A stretch of DNA of 64,000 nt from Oceanimonas pelagia. GTDB lineage: Bacteria > Pseudomonadota > Gammaproteobacteria > Enterobacterales > Aeromonadaceae. Both the position numbers and the translations under genes were made by a program. Under the pieces are notes generated by a model, which was not told the DNA's origin, did not search any database, and saw only the letters and a program-made list of their open reading frames with translations. Below are positions 49,798 through 59,707 of the stretch, piece after piece (within the stretch, counting starts at the first letter, position 1; each line of letters begins with the position of its first letter). The stretch is taken from the NCBI RefSeq assembly GCF_030849025.1, contig NZ_CP118224.1, positions 2,849,001 through 2,913,000 on the forward strand, read 5' to 3'.

Positions 49798-49922
49798 TCG
49801 CAGTCCCTGCCGCCGACCCGTGGCCGGCATCTCCTGTTTGTTATTATGCAAGATTCAGGCGAAACCCAACCCCGCCTCTGTTCAGTATCGTTCAGTTTTA
49901 TCGGCTCGCCCAAACAGCAAAA

Positions 49923-49942
49923 GGCCCCGCCTGAGCGGGGCC
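49923..49942 (-). terminator. terminator of ssb
   Basis: 8-bp GC-only stem (49923-49930 with 49935-49942), 4-nt loop, TTTT on the minus strand, about 30 nt past the ssb stop. Confidence 0.8.
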
Positions 49943-49971
49943 CCGATGATACAACGTTTCGCGTTCCGAAC

Positions 49972-50553
49972 TCAGAACGGAATATCGTCATCGAAGTCCA
50001 TCGGCGGCTCGTTGTATACCGGCTGGCTCTGGGGCTTGGCTGCCGGTTGCGGCTGCCCCTGAGGCTTGTTGCCGCCGTACTGGGACTGGCCCCCCTGCTG
50101 GACATACTGGCCGCCGCCCTGCTGCTGGCCCCAGTTGCCCTGTTGCTGACCGCCACCCTGCTGGCCCTGGTTCCAGCCGCCCTGGCCACCACCGGCGCCC
50201 TGCGGGCGACCGCCCAGCATCTGCATGGTGCCGCCCTGATCCACCACCACCTCGGTGGTGTAGCGGTCCTGACCGCCCTGATCCTGCCACTTGCGGGTCT
50301 GCAGCCGGCCTTCCACATACACCTGCGAGCCCTTGCGCAGGTACTCTCCGGCAATTTCGGCCAGCTTGCCGAAGAACACCACCCGGTGCCATTCGGTGCG
50401 CTCGCGCTGCTCTCCGCTCTGCTTGTCGCGCCAGGTTTCACTGGTGGCCAGGGTAATGTTGGCGACGGCGTTGCCGTTAGGCATATAGCGCACTTCGGGA
50501 TCCTGACCCAGGTGCCCGATCAGGATGACTTTGTTGATGCCTCTATTGGCCAT
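49972..50553 (-). CDS. ssb: single-stranded DNA-binding protein
   Basis: Homotetrameric SSB, 193 residues from ATG 50553 with GGAG 7 nt upstream; a GTG at 50571 would start earlier. The OB fold ([25 protein letters not shown]) spans about 1-110. A low-complexity Gln/Gly-rich linker follows (about 115-180), then the acidic protein-interaction tip DFDDDIPF. It lies 14 nt after the MFS gene and probably in one transcript with it. No clear LexA box directly before it. Confidence 0.97.
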   Translation of the reverse strand: MANRGINKVILIGHLGQDPEVRYMPNGNAVANITLATSETWRDKQSGEQRERTEWHRVVFFGKLAEIAGEYLRKGSQVYVEGRLQTRKWQDQGGQDRYTTEVVVDQGGTMQMLGGRPQGAGGGQGGWNQGQQGGGQQQGNWGQQQGGGQYVQQGGQSQYGGNKPQGQPQPAAKPQSQPVYNEPPMDFDDDIPF

Positions 50554-50567
50554 AACTTGCTCCGTAC

Positions 50568-51941
50568 TCACAGGTTGATCAGGCGTTTGGCCTGATCCAG
50601 TTCAAAAATGTTGCCATCTACCTTGAGGTAGGCGGCGCTTTCGTCGGGAATAATCAGCGCCTCGTGCACACCCGGCAGTGCCATCAGCCGCTGCAGCAAC
50701 TGACTGCGGGCAGATTCGCTTTCTATATTACCACCGATGGGCAGAATATGAGACCGCACGCGGCTGACATTGGCCATGCCCGCCGACAGCCAGAACCACA
50801 GCACCATGGTCAGCGCCACCAGCAAAAACACGCCGGGACCGCCGAGCTGCTGGAACAGCAGGCCCCCCAGCACACCGCCGAGAAAGGCCCCGAAAAACTG
50901 GCTGGTGGAATAAATGCCCATGGCGGTGCCCTTGCCTCCCGCCGGCGCCAGCATCGACAGAAACGCCGGCAGCGAGGCTTCCATAAAGTTGAAGGCGGTA
51001 AAGTACAGCACCATGGCCAGGGCCAGCAGCCAGAGCTGGCCCTGGCCCAGCGCCATCAGCACCAGCGCCATCATCATCACCAGAATGGAGGCCTGAAACA
51101 GCAGCTTGTTCATGTTGCGCCGGGCGCCGAGGATCAGAAAGGGAATGATCAGCACAAACGACAGTCCCAGCGCCGGCAGATACAGCCACCAGTGGTGCTC
51201 GGCCACCAGGCCGGCGTCTTTCAGCGACAACGGAAAGGCCACGAACACGGCGGTCAGGGTCATGTGCAGCAGCATGATGCCAAAGTCCAGCCGCAGCAAC
51301 TGCGGATCCTTCAGCAGCCGGCCGAACAGCTCGGGAGCGGCGGTCACGTCCCGGATCTGCCCCTTGCTCACCGAGTCCGGCAGCATGAGACGCACCATGA
51401 CGATCCCCACCAGCGCCAGCAGCGCCGTGCTCCAGAATACCCCGGACAGACCGAACCAGGACGCCAGCAGCGGCCCCGCCACCATGGCGGCGGCAAACGA
51501 CAGGCCGATGCATACCCCGATAATGGCCATGGCCTTGGTGCGGTTTTCTTCCCGGGTGATGTCGGCGGCCAGCGCCAGTATGGCCCCGGCAATGGCGCCG
51601 CTGCCCTGCAGCACCCGGCCGATCACCACGCCATAAACAGAGTCGGACAGCGCCGCCACCACAGAGCCGGCAGCAAACAGCGCCAGCCCGGCGTAAATCA
51701 CCGGCTTGCGGCCGATGCGATCCGACAGCCAGCCGGCGGGGATCTGCAATACCGCCTGGGTCAGACCATAGGCGCCGATGGCGATGCCCACCCACAGGGG
51801 GGAATAGCCCTCCAGGCCGCTACCGTACAGGGCAAACACCGGCATGATCATGAACAGGCCCAGCATGCGCATGCCAAAAATGCTGGCCAGGGTAAAGGAC
51901 GCCCGCCGCTCCCGCGGGCTGAAGCCTTGCTGATCGCTCAT
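50568..51941 (-). CDS. MFS transporter with C-terminal YAM domain (YajR-like)
   Basis: Putative proton-driven drug/metabolite exporter of 457 residues. Twelve hydrophobic segments, with MFS motif A as [16 protein letters not shown]. The C-terminal soluble domain of about 70 residues ([25 protein letters not shown]...) resembles the ferredoxin-like YAM domain of E. coli YajR. ATG 51941 is chosen; ATG 51962 is an alternative. Divergent from uvrA and upstream of ssb. Confidence 0.88.
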   Translation of the reverse strand: MSDQQGFSPRERRASFTLASIFGMRMLGLFMIMPVFALYGSGLEGYSPLWVGIAIGAYGLTQAVLQIPAGWLSDRIGRKPVIYAGLALFAAGSVVAALSDSVYGVVIGRVLQGSGAIAGAILALAADITREENRTKAMAIIGVCIGLSFAAAMVAGPLLASWFGLSGVFWSTALLALVGIVMVRLMLPDSVSKGQIRDVTAAPELFGRLLKDPQLLRLDFGIMLLHMTLTAVFVAFPLSLKDAGLVAEHHWWLYLPALGLSFVLIIPFLILGARRNMNKLLFQASILVMMMALVLMALGQGQLWLLALAMVLYFTAFNFMEASLPAFLSMLAPAGGKGTAMGIYSTSQFFGAFLGGVLGGLLFQQLGGPGVFLLVALTMVLWFWLSAGMANVSRVRSHILPIGGNIESESARSQLLQRLMALPGVHEALIIPDESAAYLKVDGNIFELDQAKRLINL

Positions 51942-52026
51942 GAGTGATGGTTCCGCTGTCATTGTTCACAAAAGAGCGGCAGTTTAGCACGGAGCACCGC
52001 TCGAGATTAATCCCTCCGTTGCGCTC

Positions 52027-52055
52027 TTGGCTGGCTATTCATCCAGTGCCATACT
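52027..52055 (+). promoter_or_regulatory. uvrA promoter with a degenerate LexA-like box
   Basis: TTGGCT (52027-52032), 17-nt spacer and CATACT (52050-52055). Within it lies CTGGCTATTCATCCAG (52031-52046), which fits the core CTG-N10-CAG of the LexA operator but has G and C where the consensus has T and A. SOS control of uvrA is known in relatives; this site is only a candidate. Confidence 0.4.
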
Positions 52056-52089
52056 AGCCGGTCTGGTTTAAAACTTGGTCAAGCTGCAG

Positions 52090-54918
52090 ATGGATAAAAT
52101 CGACGTTCGCGGAGCGCGCACCCACAACCTGAAAAACATCAGCCTGGAACTGCCCCGGGACAAACTCATCGTGATCACCGGCCTGTCGGGCTCGGGCAAG
52201 TCGTCCCTGGCCTTTGACACCCTCTATGCCGAGGGCCAGCGCCGCTACGTGGAGTCGCTGTCCGCCTACGCCCGCCAGTTCCTGTCACTGATGGAAAAAC
52301 CCGACGTCGATCATATCGAGGGGCTGTCACCGGCCATCTCCATCGAGCAGAAGTCCACCTCCCACAACCCCCGCTCCACCGTGGGCACCATTACCGAAAT
52401 TCACGACTACCTGCGGCTGCTGTTTGCCCGGGTGGGCGAGCCCCGCTGCCCCGTACACCAGCTGCCGCTGACCGCCCAGACCATCAGCCAGATGGTGGAC
52501 AAGGTGCTGGAACAGCCCGAGGGCAAGCGGCTGATGCTGCTGGCCCCCGTGGTGCGCAACCGCAAGGGCGAGCACAGCAAGCTGCTCGACAACCTGGCCG
52601 CCCAGGGCTTTATTCGCGCCCGCATCGACGGCGAGGTGTGCGATCTGTCGGATCCGCCGGCACTGGAACTGCAGAAAAAGCACACCATCGAGGTGGTGGT
52701 GGACCGCTTCAAGGTGCGGGACGATCTGCAACTGCGGCTGGCCGAGTCCTTTGAGGCGGCGCTGGAGCTGTCCGGCGGCATCGCCTCGGTGGTGAGCATG
52801 GACGACGAACAGGAAGCGCCACTGGTGTTTTCCGCCAACTTCGCCTGCCCCGAATGCGGCCACTCCATTGCCGAGCTGGAGCCACGCATTTTCTCCTTCA
52901 ACAACCCGGCGGGGGCCTGCGAACAGTGCGACGGCCTGGGCGTGCAGCAGATCGTCGACCCCGACAAGGTGGTGTCCAACCCGGAGCTGAGCCTGGCCGG
53001 CGGTGCCATTCGCGGCTGGGACAAGCGCAGCTATTACTACTACCAGATGCTCAAGTCGCTGGCGGACCACTACGACTTCGATCTGGAGGCGCCCTTTGAA
53101 AGCCTGTCGACACCGGTGCAAAAGGCGGTGCTGTACGGCTCGGGCCGCACCAGCATCGAATTCCGCTATATGAACGACCGGGGCGACGTGCTGGTGCGCA
53201 AGCATCCCTTTGAGGGCATTATTCACAACATGGAGCGGCGCTACCGGGAAACCGAGTCCAACTCGGTGCGCGAGGAGCTGGCCAAGTACCAGAGCAACCG
53301 GGCCTGCCCCGGCTGCGGCGGCACCCGGCTGAAGGAGGCCGCCCGCCACGTGTTTGTGGCGGATCACAACCTGCCGCAAGTGTCCGACATGGCCATCGGC
53401 GAGGCCCATGCCTTTTTCACCGGGCTGCAACTGGCCGGACAGAAGGCGCAGATCGCCGACAAAATCCTCAAGGAGATCACCGAGCGGCTGGGCTTTCTGG
53501 TGAATGTGGGGCTGAACTACCTGACCCTGTCCCGCAGCGCCGAGACCCTGTCCGGGGGCGAGGCTCAGCGCATTCGCCTGGCCAGCCAGATCGGCGCCGG
53601 CCTGGTGGGAGTCATGTATGTGCTCGACGAACCCAGCATCGGCCTGCATCAGCGCGATAACGAACGGCTGCTGGCCACCCTCACCCACCTGCGGGATCTG
53701 GGCAATACCGTGATCGTGGTGGAGCACGATGAAGACGCCATTCGCGCCGCCGACCATGTGCTCGACATCGGTCCCGGCGCCGGGGTGCACGGCGGGCAGA
53801 TCGTGGCCCAGGGTACCCCCGCCGAGGTGATGGCCAATCCGGAATCCCTCACCGGTGCCTATCTCTCGGGCCGTGAAGCCATTGCGGTGCCGGCACAACG
53901 CACCCCCGTGGGCGAGCACTGGCTGAAGCTGGAAGGGGCCAGCGGCAACAATCTCAAGCAGGTGAACCTCGAATTACCTCTGGGGCTGATGACCTGTGTC
54001 ACCGGGGTGTCCGGCTCGGGCAAGTCCACCCTGATCAACGACACCCTGTTTCCGCTGGCGCACCGGGAGCTGAACAAGGCCACGGTGAGCCAGCCAGCCC
54101 CCTACACCGCCATTCACGGCCTGGACAGGCTGGACAAGGTGGTGGACATCGATCAGAGCCCCATCGGCCGCACCCCCCGCTCCAACCCGGCCACCTACAC
54201 CGGCATTTTCACCCCCATTCGCGAGCTGTTTTCCGGCACCCAGGAGGCCCGCTCCCGGGGCTACAAGCCGGGCCGCTTTTCCTTCAACGTGAAAGGCGGC
54301 CGTTGCGAGGCCTGCCAGGGCGACGGCGTGATCAAGGTGGAAATGCACTTTCTGCCCGACGTTTACGTGCCCTGCGACGTGTGCAAGGGCAAGCGCTACA
54401 ACCGGGAAACCCTGGAGATCCAGTACAAGGGCAAAAGCATTCACGAGGTGCTGGAAATGACGGTGGAGGAAGCCTGCGACTTCTTCGCCCCGGTGCCGGC
54501 CATTGCCCGCAAGCTGCAGACCCTGATGGACGTGGGCCTGTCCTATATCCGTCTGGGGCAGTCGGCCACCACCCTGTCCGGCGGTGAGGCCCAGCGGGTC
54601 AAGCTGGCGCGGGAGCTGTCGAAACGGGACACCGGCCAGACCCTGTACATTCTCGACGAGCCCACCACCGGTCTGCATTTTCACGATATTCAGCTGCTGC
54701 TGACGGTGCTGCACCGGCTGCGGGATCACGGCAATACCGTGGTGATCATCGAACACAATCTGGACGTGATCAAAACCGCCGACTGGATCGTGGATCTGGG
54801 TCCAGAAGGCGGCAGCGGCGGCGGCCGCATTCTGGTCACCGGCACCCCGGAACAGGTGGCGGAACACCCGGATTCTCACACCGCCCGCTTTTTACGGCCT
54901 ATGCTCAATGGGCGCTGA
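52090..54918 (+). CDS. uvrA: excinuclease ABC subunit A
   Basis: Damage-recognition ATPase of nucleotide excision repair. The product is 942 residues from ATG 52090 (E. coli 940), beginning [20 protein letters not shown]. It has two ABC modules: Walker [14 protein letters not shown] (31-) and [10 protein letters not shown], each with LSGGEAQR. The zinc sites are CPEC...CEQC and CEAC...CDVC. An in-frame TTG at 52075 is less likely. The order ssb-MFS-uvrA-oligosaccharyltransferase resembles the Vibrio neighbourhood as I recall it. Confidence 0.98.
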   Translation: MDKIDVRGARTHNLKNISLELPRDKLIVITGLSGSGKSSLAFDTLYAEGQRRYVESLSAYARQFLSLMEKPDVDHIEGLSPAISIEQKSTSHNPRSTVGTITEIHDYLRLLFARVGEPRCPVHQLPLTAQTISQMVDKVLEQPEGKRLMLLAPVVRNRKGEHSKLLDNLAAQGFIRARIDGEVCDLSDPPALELQKKHTIEVVVDRFKVRDDLQLRLAESFEAALELSGGIASVVSMDDEQEAPLVFSANFACPECGHSIAELEPRIFSFNNPAGACEQCDGLGVQQIVDPDKVVSNPELSLAGGAIRGWDKRSYYYYQMLKSLADHYDFDLEAPFESLSTPVQKAVLYGSGRTSIEFRYMNDRGDVLVRKHPFEGIIHNMERRYRETESNSVREELAKYQSNRACPGCGGTRLKEAARHVFVADHNLPQVSDMAIGEAHAFFTGLQLAGQKAQIADKILKEITERLGFLVNVGLNYLTLSRSAETLSGGEAQRIRLASQIGAGLVGVMYVLDEPSIGLHQRDNERLLATLTHLRDLGNTVIVVEHDEDAIRAADHVLDIGPGAGVHGGQIVAQGTPAEVMANPESLTGAYLSGREAIAVPAQRTPVGEHWLKLEGASGNNLKQVNLELPLGLMTCVTGVSGSGKSTLINDTLFPLAHRELNKATVSQPAPYTAIHGLDRLDKVVDIDQSPIGRTPRSNPATYTGIFTPIRELFSGTQEARSRGYKPGRFSFNVKGGRCEACQGDGVIKVEMHFLPDVYVPCDVCKGKRYNRETLEIQYKGKSIHEVLEMTVEEACDFFAPVPAIARKLQTLMDVGLSYIRLGQSATTLSGGEAQRVKLARELSKRDTGQTLYILDEPTTGLHFHDIQLLLTVLHRLRDHGNTVVIIEHNLDVIKTADWIVDLGPEGGSGGGRILVTGTPEQVAEHPDSHTARFLRPMLNGR

Positions 54919-54937
54919 ACAACACAAGGACCCGTGA

Positions 54938-56665
54938 ATGAGCCGGCTTTCCCTGCCTTATCTTTTTTTCTGGTGTTTTGCCGCCTGGGCCCTGGGCGGC
55001 ATGCACTTTTTTATGCACAACCCTGGCGGCGCCGGCCTGTATCTGCCGTTCAACATGACCGGCTGGATGCTGGTGTCGCTGATGATTGCCCTGGGGCTGT
55101 GGCAGCTGACCCGCAACCGGGCGGTGGTCTGGAGCCGGTTTCATCTGGGGTGCTGGCTGGCCTTTGCGCTGATGCTGGTGCCCCTGCTCTATCCCGGCGC
55201 CGAGCTGGCGGATCGGGCCCTGCCCCGGCTGGCGGGGCTGGCCGGCGGCCTGCTGTTCTGGTTTGCCCTGCTGCAGTGCCGCTTTGACGAGCACGGCCGC
55301 TGGCGCCTGCTCTATGTGCTGCTGGCGGCGGTGACCCTGGAAATACTGCTGGGGCTGGTGCAGTACTACCTGCTGGAGCCAGGCAACCCCATTGGTTACA
55401 ACACCAAAACCAACCGCCCCTACGGCATTTTTCAGCAACCCAACGTCATGGCCAGTTTTATGGCCACCGGGCTGATGCTGGCCTGGTATCTGTGGCTGGA
55501 AGACAGACGGCCGCTGCCCGCCGTGCGCCGGCTCTGGCTGGGCGCCGTGCTGCTCACCACCTCGTTGCTGCTGGTGGTGCTGCAGTCCCGGGTAGGGCTG
55601 CTGGGCGGTCTGACCGGCGTGCTGCTGCTGTTGCCGCTGAGCTGGCAGCGAGGACGCCGCGATACCCTGATGCTGCTCGGGCTGGTACTGCTGGGCATGG
55701 CGCTGGCGCTGGTGTCCATGACGCTGGTGGACGGAGTGCAGCGGGGGGCCGAGGTCTACAGCGATCCGGGCGTGCGCAAATACTACTGGCAGCAGAGCCT
55801 GGCGCTGATCGGCCAGCACCCCTGGACCGGAGTCGGCTACGGCGATTTTGAACGCCAGTTTATGGAATTTTACGCCGCCCAGCGGGAGCAGATTGCCACC
55901 CTGCCGCCCATGGAGCCCAACCTGGATCATCCCCATAACGAGCTGCTGTTCTGGGGCGTGGAAGGGGGCCTGCTGCCGGTGCTGGCCATCATCGGGGTAG
56001 CGCTGATGTTTGGGCGGCGGCTGTGCCGGGCGCCCTGGCGCCAGGCACTGGCGCTGGCGGCGCTGGTGTGGCCCATCGCCCTGCACAGCCAGACCGAATA
56101 CCCCTTTTACCATTCCCTGGCACACTGGGTAGCCCTGCTGGTGCTGCTGTACTGGATTGACGGGCGCCTGCTGCCGCCGCGGGAAGCCCCCTATCGCCAC
56201 CGCTTGCTGGCACGCTTTAGCGCCCTGCTGATCCCGGCGCTGGTGGTGCCCTTTATGGCCACCGGGCTGCACAGCGCTCGGCTGATCACGCAATATGAAC
56301 GGGGCGGCGGCAAGGAGCCGGAACTGCTGCTGGCGGTCAGCAATCCCCTGGCCTGGCTGGGCCGGCTGGAGTTCAGCGCCATGTCGCTGCGGCTGACGGT
56401 GGCCGCAGCACAGCAGGATACCGAAGCGCTGCAGGCCTACCTGGACTGGGGCCGGGAATTTGTGCGCCATACCCCCAGGGCCGGTATTTACCGCAACATG
56501 GTACTGGCCCTGCACCATCTGGACCGCCCCGAGGAAGCCCGGCGACTGCTGCAACGGGCCCGCTACTACTACCCCAGGGAAGAAAGCCTGCACGACGACC
56601 GCATTCAGCGGGCGCTGGACGCGGCCGCCCATCCGGCGTCGGCCGGCTCGGGCGCCGACGCCTGA
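54938..56665 (+). CDS. PglL/O-antigen ligase-family O-oligosaccharyltransferase
   Basis: Polytopic membrane protein of 575 residues with about 11-12 hydrophobic segments. The large periplasmic loop contains YNTKTNRPYGIFQQPNVMASF and the Wzy_C-type HPHNELLFWGVEGG motif. A TPR-like C-terminal tail (about 480-560) follows, as in PglL enzymes that glycosylate pilins and other periplasmic proteins. WaaL-type LPS ligase is the alternative. AAGGA precedes ATG 54938, 19 nt after uvrA. The 3' end overlaps the convergent gene by 61 bp. Confidence 0.82.
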   Translation: MSRLSLPYLFFWCFAAWALGGMHFFMHNPGGAGLYLPFNMTGWMLVSLMIALGLWQLTRNRAVVWSRFHLGCWLAFALMLVPLLYPGAELADRALPRLAGLAGGLLFWFALLQCRFDEHGRWRLLYVLLAAVTLEILLGLVQYYLLEPGNPIGYNTKTNRPYGIFQQPNVMASFMATGLMLAWYLWLEDRRPLPAVRRLWLGAVLLTTSLLLVVLQSRVGLLGGLTGVLLLLPLSWQRGRRDTLMLLGLVLLGMALALVSMTLVDGVQRGAEVYSDPGVRKYYWQQSLALIGQHPWTGVGYGDFERQFMEFYAAQREQIATLPPMEPNLDHPHNELLFWGVEGGLLPVLAIIGVALMFGRRLCRAPWRQALALAALVWPIALHSQTEYPFYHSLAHWVALLVLLYWIDGRLLPPREAPYRHRLLARFSALLIPALVVPFMATGLHSARLITQYERGGGKEPELLLAVSNPLAWLGRLEFSAMSLRLTVAAAQQDTEALQAYLDWGREFVRHTPRAGIYRNMVLALHHLDRPEEARRLLQRARYYYPREESLHDDRIQRALDAAAHPASAGSGADA

Positions 56666-57414
56666 ACAAAGCGCACCCGGAACAGCCGGGGCCACCACTT
56701 GCCGGTGAGGTAAAACTCACCGGTCTCGGGATTGTGGGCAATGCCGTTGAGCACCGCTTCCCGGTGCGCCACCCGGTCGCTCAGGGGCAACAGGGGGGAA
56801 GCGTCGATCACCCCGTCCACCTCGCCACTGGCCTTGTGAATACGCAGGATGCGCGCCTGTTTCCAGACATTGGCGTAGATGTGCTCCCCGGCGCAGGCCA
56901 GGGCGTTGAGCCGGGGCTGGGACCGGCCATCAAGACGCACCTCAAGCCGTTGCTGCAGTGAAAAATCCACCGGGCTGCGCCGCTGCAGGCTGGCCGAGCC
57001 GTCGCTCATCCACAGGTGGTCACCGTCAAAGCACAGGCCCCAGCCCTCGCCTTCATAGGAGTGCGCCATTTCCAGCTCCAGCCCGGGCAGCCGCCACACC
57101 AGCGCCAGCCCTTCCCGCCAGGTGAGCTGTACCAGCCGCTCTCCCACCCGGGCCAGGCCCTCGCCAAACAGGCTGTCGGCCAGCGCCATTTGAAGCTCTA
57201 GCTCGCCGTTGCGTCCGTTCAGCCGGCGCAGGCTGGACTGGCCATACAGGCCGGTGCTCACGTACAACCGGCCCTGGTGCCACTCCAGCCCCTGAGTGAA
57301 GGCATTGATGTCGTGAGGCAGGGTCTCCAGCACCCGCACCGTCAGCCGCTCCACCGCCATGGCCTGGCCACTCAGTGCCAGTAACACCAGCATTGCCCAG
57401 CGCCGCACTGTCAT
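56605..57414 (-). CDS. secreted glutamine cyclotransferase-like protein
   Basis: 269 residues with a signal peptide (MTVRRWAMLVLLALSGQAMA-VER). The beta-propeller pattern of plant/bacterial-type glutaminyl cyclases is visible: LPHDINAFTQGLEWHQGRLYVSTGLYGQSSLR, EGWGLCFDGDHLWMSDGS, LNALACAGEHIYANVWKQARI and VLNGIAHNPETGEFYLTGKWWPRLF. These would convert N-terminal Gln to pyroglutamate in the periplasm. Start overlaps the preceding lipoprotein stop (ATGA), making it the last gene of the ClC/MCE operon. Confidence 0.85.
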   Translation of the reverse strand: MTVRRWAMLVLLALSGQAMAVERLTVRVLETLPHDINAFTQGLEWHQGRLYVSTGLYGQSSLRRLNGRNGELELQMALADSLFGEGLARVGERLVQLTWREGLALVWRLPGLELEMAHSYEGEGWGLCFDGDHLWMSDGSASLQRRSPVDFSLQQRLEVRLDGRSQPRLNALACAGEHIYANVWKQARILRIHKASGEVDGVIDASPLLPLSDRVAHREAVLNGIAHNPETGEFYLTGKWWPRLFRVRFVQASAPEPADAGWAAASSAR

Positions 57415-58010
57415 TCAGCCACGGCCTGGCTCAGCAGCCAGTCGTTCAGCGCCGGCGCCAGCCGTTCGGCGGCCCGGCCCAGCGCCGCCACCAGGGCATC
57501 GGCCTGCAGGTTTGCCAGCGGCTCGCGCTGCTCAAAGCGCCGGCTGGCCACCATGTGCCTGTCGGCGGTGCGCAGCAGCTGGGCGTCAAAGCGAATCACC
57601 GCTTCCTGCCGGCCGGCGCTCAGATCCGCTTCAAAGGCGCGCAGGGTACCGGTCAGCTCCCAGTCGGCCTGCACGCCCTCGTCTTCCCGGCTGAGTCCCC
57701 CCAGGCGGGCATCCCGTCCCAGGGCGTCCAGCAGCCAGTCCTGCCACAGCTCCGGCAGCGGCGCGCTCCAGCGGGCACCGCCATGGGCCTGGTAGGACTG
57801 GCGCCCGGTCAGCACCAGCAATCGGTTGCCGTTGAGCACCCCGCTGGCCCTGGGCCGGGCCAGCCGCAGACCGTTGAGCCGCCCCTCCTCGTCACTCGGC
57901 ACCAGCGCCGCCGGCGGCAGGCGGTAACGGCTCACCGGCTCCGCCGCCGGCAGCACCGAACAGCCCGCCAGCCCCAGCAGGGCCATCAGCATCACAACAC
58001 CTCTGATCAC
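57411..58010 (-). CDS. PqiC-like ABC transport auxiliary lipoprotein
   Basis: 199-residue lipoprotein: GTG start in a GTGA overlap with the MCE gene, then a signal with lipobox LAG-C (Cys 17). The mature part has the PqiC/YmbA-type pattern (EPVSRYRLPPAALVPS ... VLNGNRLLVL ... YQAHGGARWSAPLPELWQDWL). PqiC attaches MCE channels to the outer membrane. Its place right after the MCE gene supports the same role. Confidence 0.86.
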   Translation of the reverse strand: MIRGVVMLMALLGLAGCSVLPAAEPVSRYRLPPAALVPSDEEGRLNGLRLARPRASGVLNGNRLLVLTGRQSYQAHGGARWSAPLPELWQDWLLDALGRDARLGGLSREDEGVQADWELTGTLRAFEADLSAGRQEAVIRFDAQLLRTADRHMVASRRFEQREPLANLQADALVAALGRAAERLAPALNDWLLSQAVAE

Positions 58011-58924
58011 GGTTTGAATTCCTCCATGGATTCCCGCTCCAGCAGGGTGGCGGCGGGATCCTGTTGCAGTTGCCGGGTCACGTCCCCCAGCGCCCTCAGG
58101 GTACGGCGCAATTCCCGCAGCGCCGGCTCCAGCCCGGCCAGCCCCTGCAGGCCCGCTTCCAGCGCCGGTTGCTGCTGCGCCAGCAGCCGCTCCAGCCGTT
58201 CGCTCAGCCGCTGCAGGCTGGCAGCGGTGGCAGCGGTATCGGCCAGCATGGGTTCGCCGTGCTGTGCCAGTTGCCGGTCGAGCCGGGCCAGCATGGCGTC
58301 CAGCCGGGTGGCGGCGCCGGCCAGGGCATTCAGCCCCTCGCTCAGGCTTCCCTGCTGTTGCGCCAGGGTGGCGCTGACCTCGTCCAGGCTGGCCAGCATG
58401 CGGCCGACATGAGCGGCATTCTGCGGGGTGAGCAGCCGGTTGGCATTGTCGAGCAGGGTGTTCAGGCTCAGCATCAGCTCCTCGCTGCTCACCCGCAGCC
58501 GGGCCAGAGGCGAGGGCTCGGCCCGGATCACCGGGATCTGCCCGCTGCCGTCGGCCAGCAGGGGGCTGGCGGGAGAGCCGTGGCTGAGCTCGATATTGGC
58601 GGCGCCGGTAATGTTGGCCAGGGCCAGCCGGGCCCGGGTGTCGGTCTTGACCGGGGCATCGGTGGCAATGCGCACCCGGGCCCGCACCTGGCGCGGATCC
58701 TCCGGGTTCAGGGTCAGGCTCTCCACCTCACCCACCCGTATGCCGCTGTATTGCACCGGGCTGCCCACCGACAGCCCGGACACCGGCTCGCTGAACAGAA
58801 TATCGTAGCGGCGCAGCTCGCGCTCGTCGCCGGTTTTGGCCAGCCAGAGCACAAAGGCCAGGCCGGCGGCTGCCACCAGCAGGGTAAATGCACCAATCAG
58901 CACGTGATGTGCCCGGGTTTCCAT
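58007..58924 (-). CDS. MlaD-type MCE protein of a second lipid transporter
   Basis: 305 residues: N-terminal membrane helix (about 10-27), one MCE domain (about 38-117, ILFSEPVSGLSVGSPVQYSGIRVGEV), and a long helical C-terminal region (about 150-290) with Leu/Gln/Ala heptads. The long tail is longer than in MlaD (157 residues at 23811-24284) and could form a needle-like tube. It begins 3 nt after the ATPase stop. Confidence 0.9.
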   Translation of the reverse strand: METRAHHVLIGAFTLLVAAAGLAFVLWLAKTGDERELRRYDILFSEPVSGLSVGSPVQYSGIRVGEVESLTLNPEDPRQVRARVRIATDAPVKTDTRARLALANITGAANIELSHGSPASPLLADGSGQIPVIRAEPSPLARLRVSSEELMLSLNTLLDNANRLLTPQNAAHVGRMLASLDEVSATLAQQQGSLSEGLNALAGAATRLDAMLARLDRQLAQHGEPMLADTAATAASLQRLSERLERLLAQQQPALEAGLQGLAGLEPALRELRRTLRALGDVTRQLQQDPAATLLERESMEEFKP

Positions 58925-58927
58925 AGG

Positions 58928-59707
58928 TTACTCCTTGTTGCCCCGAGCGGCCTGCTGCGCCGCCCTGCCCCGCGGGCCGTGAAAATAATCCCGAATCCAG
59001 GGATCCTGGGTGGCAACCACCTCGGCCAGCGTGCCCGCCGCCTGCACCCGCCGCTGCCCCAGCACCGCCACCCGGTCGCAGCAGGCGTACAGGGTGTCGA
59101 GATCGTGGGTGACCAGCACCACCGTCAGCCCCAGAGCGTCGCGCAGGGTCAGCAGCAGACGATCAAAGGCCGCCGCCGACACCGGATCCAGCCCGGCGGT
59201 GGGCTCGTCCAGCAACAGGATCTGCGGATCCAGTGCCAGCGCCCGGGCCAGGGCTGCCCGTTTGATCATGCCCCCGGACAGACTGGACGGATAGCGCTGC
59301 CCCGCCAGTGCCGGCAGCCCGGCCAGCGCCAGCTTGATGTCGGCGAGCTCACTGGCCCGCGCCCGGCTCAGGCCGGCGTGCTCGATCAGCGGCAGGGCGA
59401 TGTTTTCCAGCACCGTCAGCGAAGAAAACAGCGCTCCGCTCTGAAACAGCACCCCCATGCGCCGCTCCAGGGCACTGCGCTGTGCCGCCGGCAGGGTCAG
59501 CAGATCCTGCTGCCACAGCCGCACCTCGCCGGCGTCGGGCCGGTGCAGACCGATGATGGAACGCAGCAGCACCGACTTGCCGCTGCCGGACCCGCCCACC
59601 AGACCGAGGATCTCGCCCTCGATCACATCGAGATCCAGGTGTTCGTGCACCACCTGGGGGCCAAAGCGGTTGCGCAGATCCCGCACCTGTATGACGGCCC
59701 CGCTCAC
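58928..59707 (-). CDS. MlaF-type ABC ATPase, GTG start
   Basis: 259 residues from GTG 59707, inside the permease stop (GTGA). Walker A GGSGSGKSVL, signature LSGGMIKR, Walker B ILLDEPTAGLDP, H-loop VTHD. The LSGGM form and GALFSSLTVLENIALPL match lipid-exporting MlaF relatives. An open frame continues upstream to 60373, but that part is a shadow of the permease. Confidence 0.92.
   Translation of the reverse strand: MSGAVIQVRDLRNRFGPQVVHEHLDLDVIEGEILGLVGGSGSGKSVLLRSIIGLHRPDAGEVRLWQQDLLTLPAAQRSALERRMGVLFQSGALFSSLTVLENIALPLIEHAGLSRARASELADIKLALAGLPALAGQRYPSSLSGGMIKRAALARALALDPQILLLDEPTAGLDPVSAAAFDRLLLTLRDALGLTVVLVTHDLDTLYACCDRVAVLGQRRVQAAGTLAEVVATQDPWIRDYFHGPRGRAAQQAARGNKE

Noticed and set aside
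47935-50595. An 886-codon open frame on the plus strand opposite csrD and ssb
   Set aside because: It is antisense to two well-conserved genes, is rich in His, Gln, Leu and Ala without any recognisable domain, and is what high-GC codon bias produces on the opposite strand.
52327-53919. A 530-codon open frame antisense to uvrA
   Set aside because: uvrA motifs are intact on the plus strand; the antisense frame shows only composition-driven openness.
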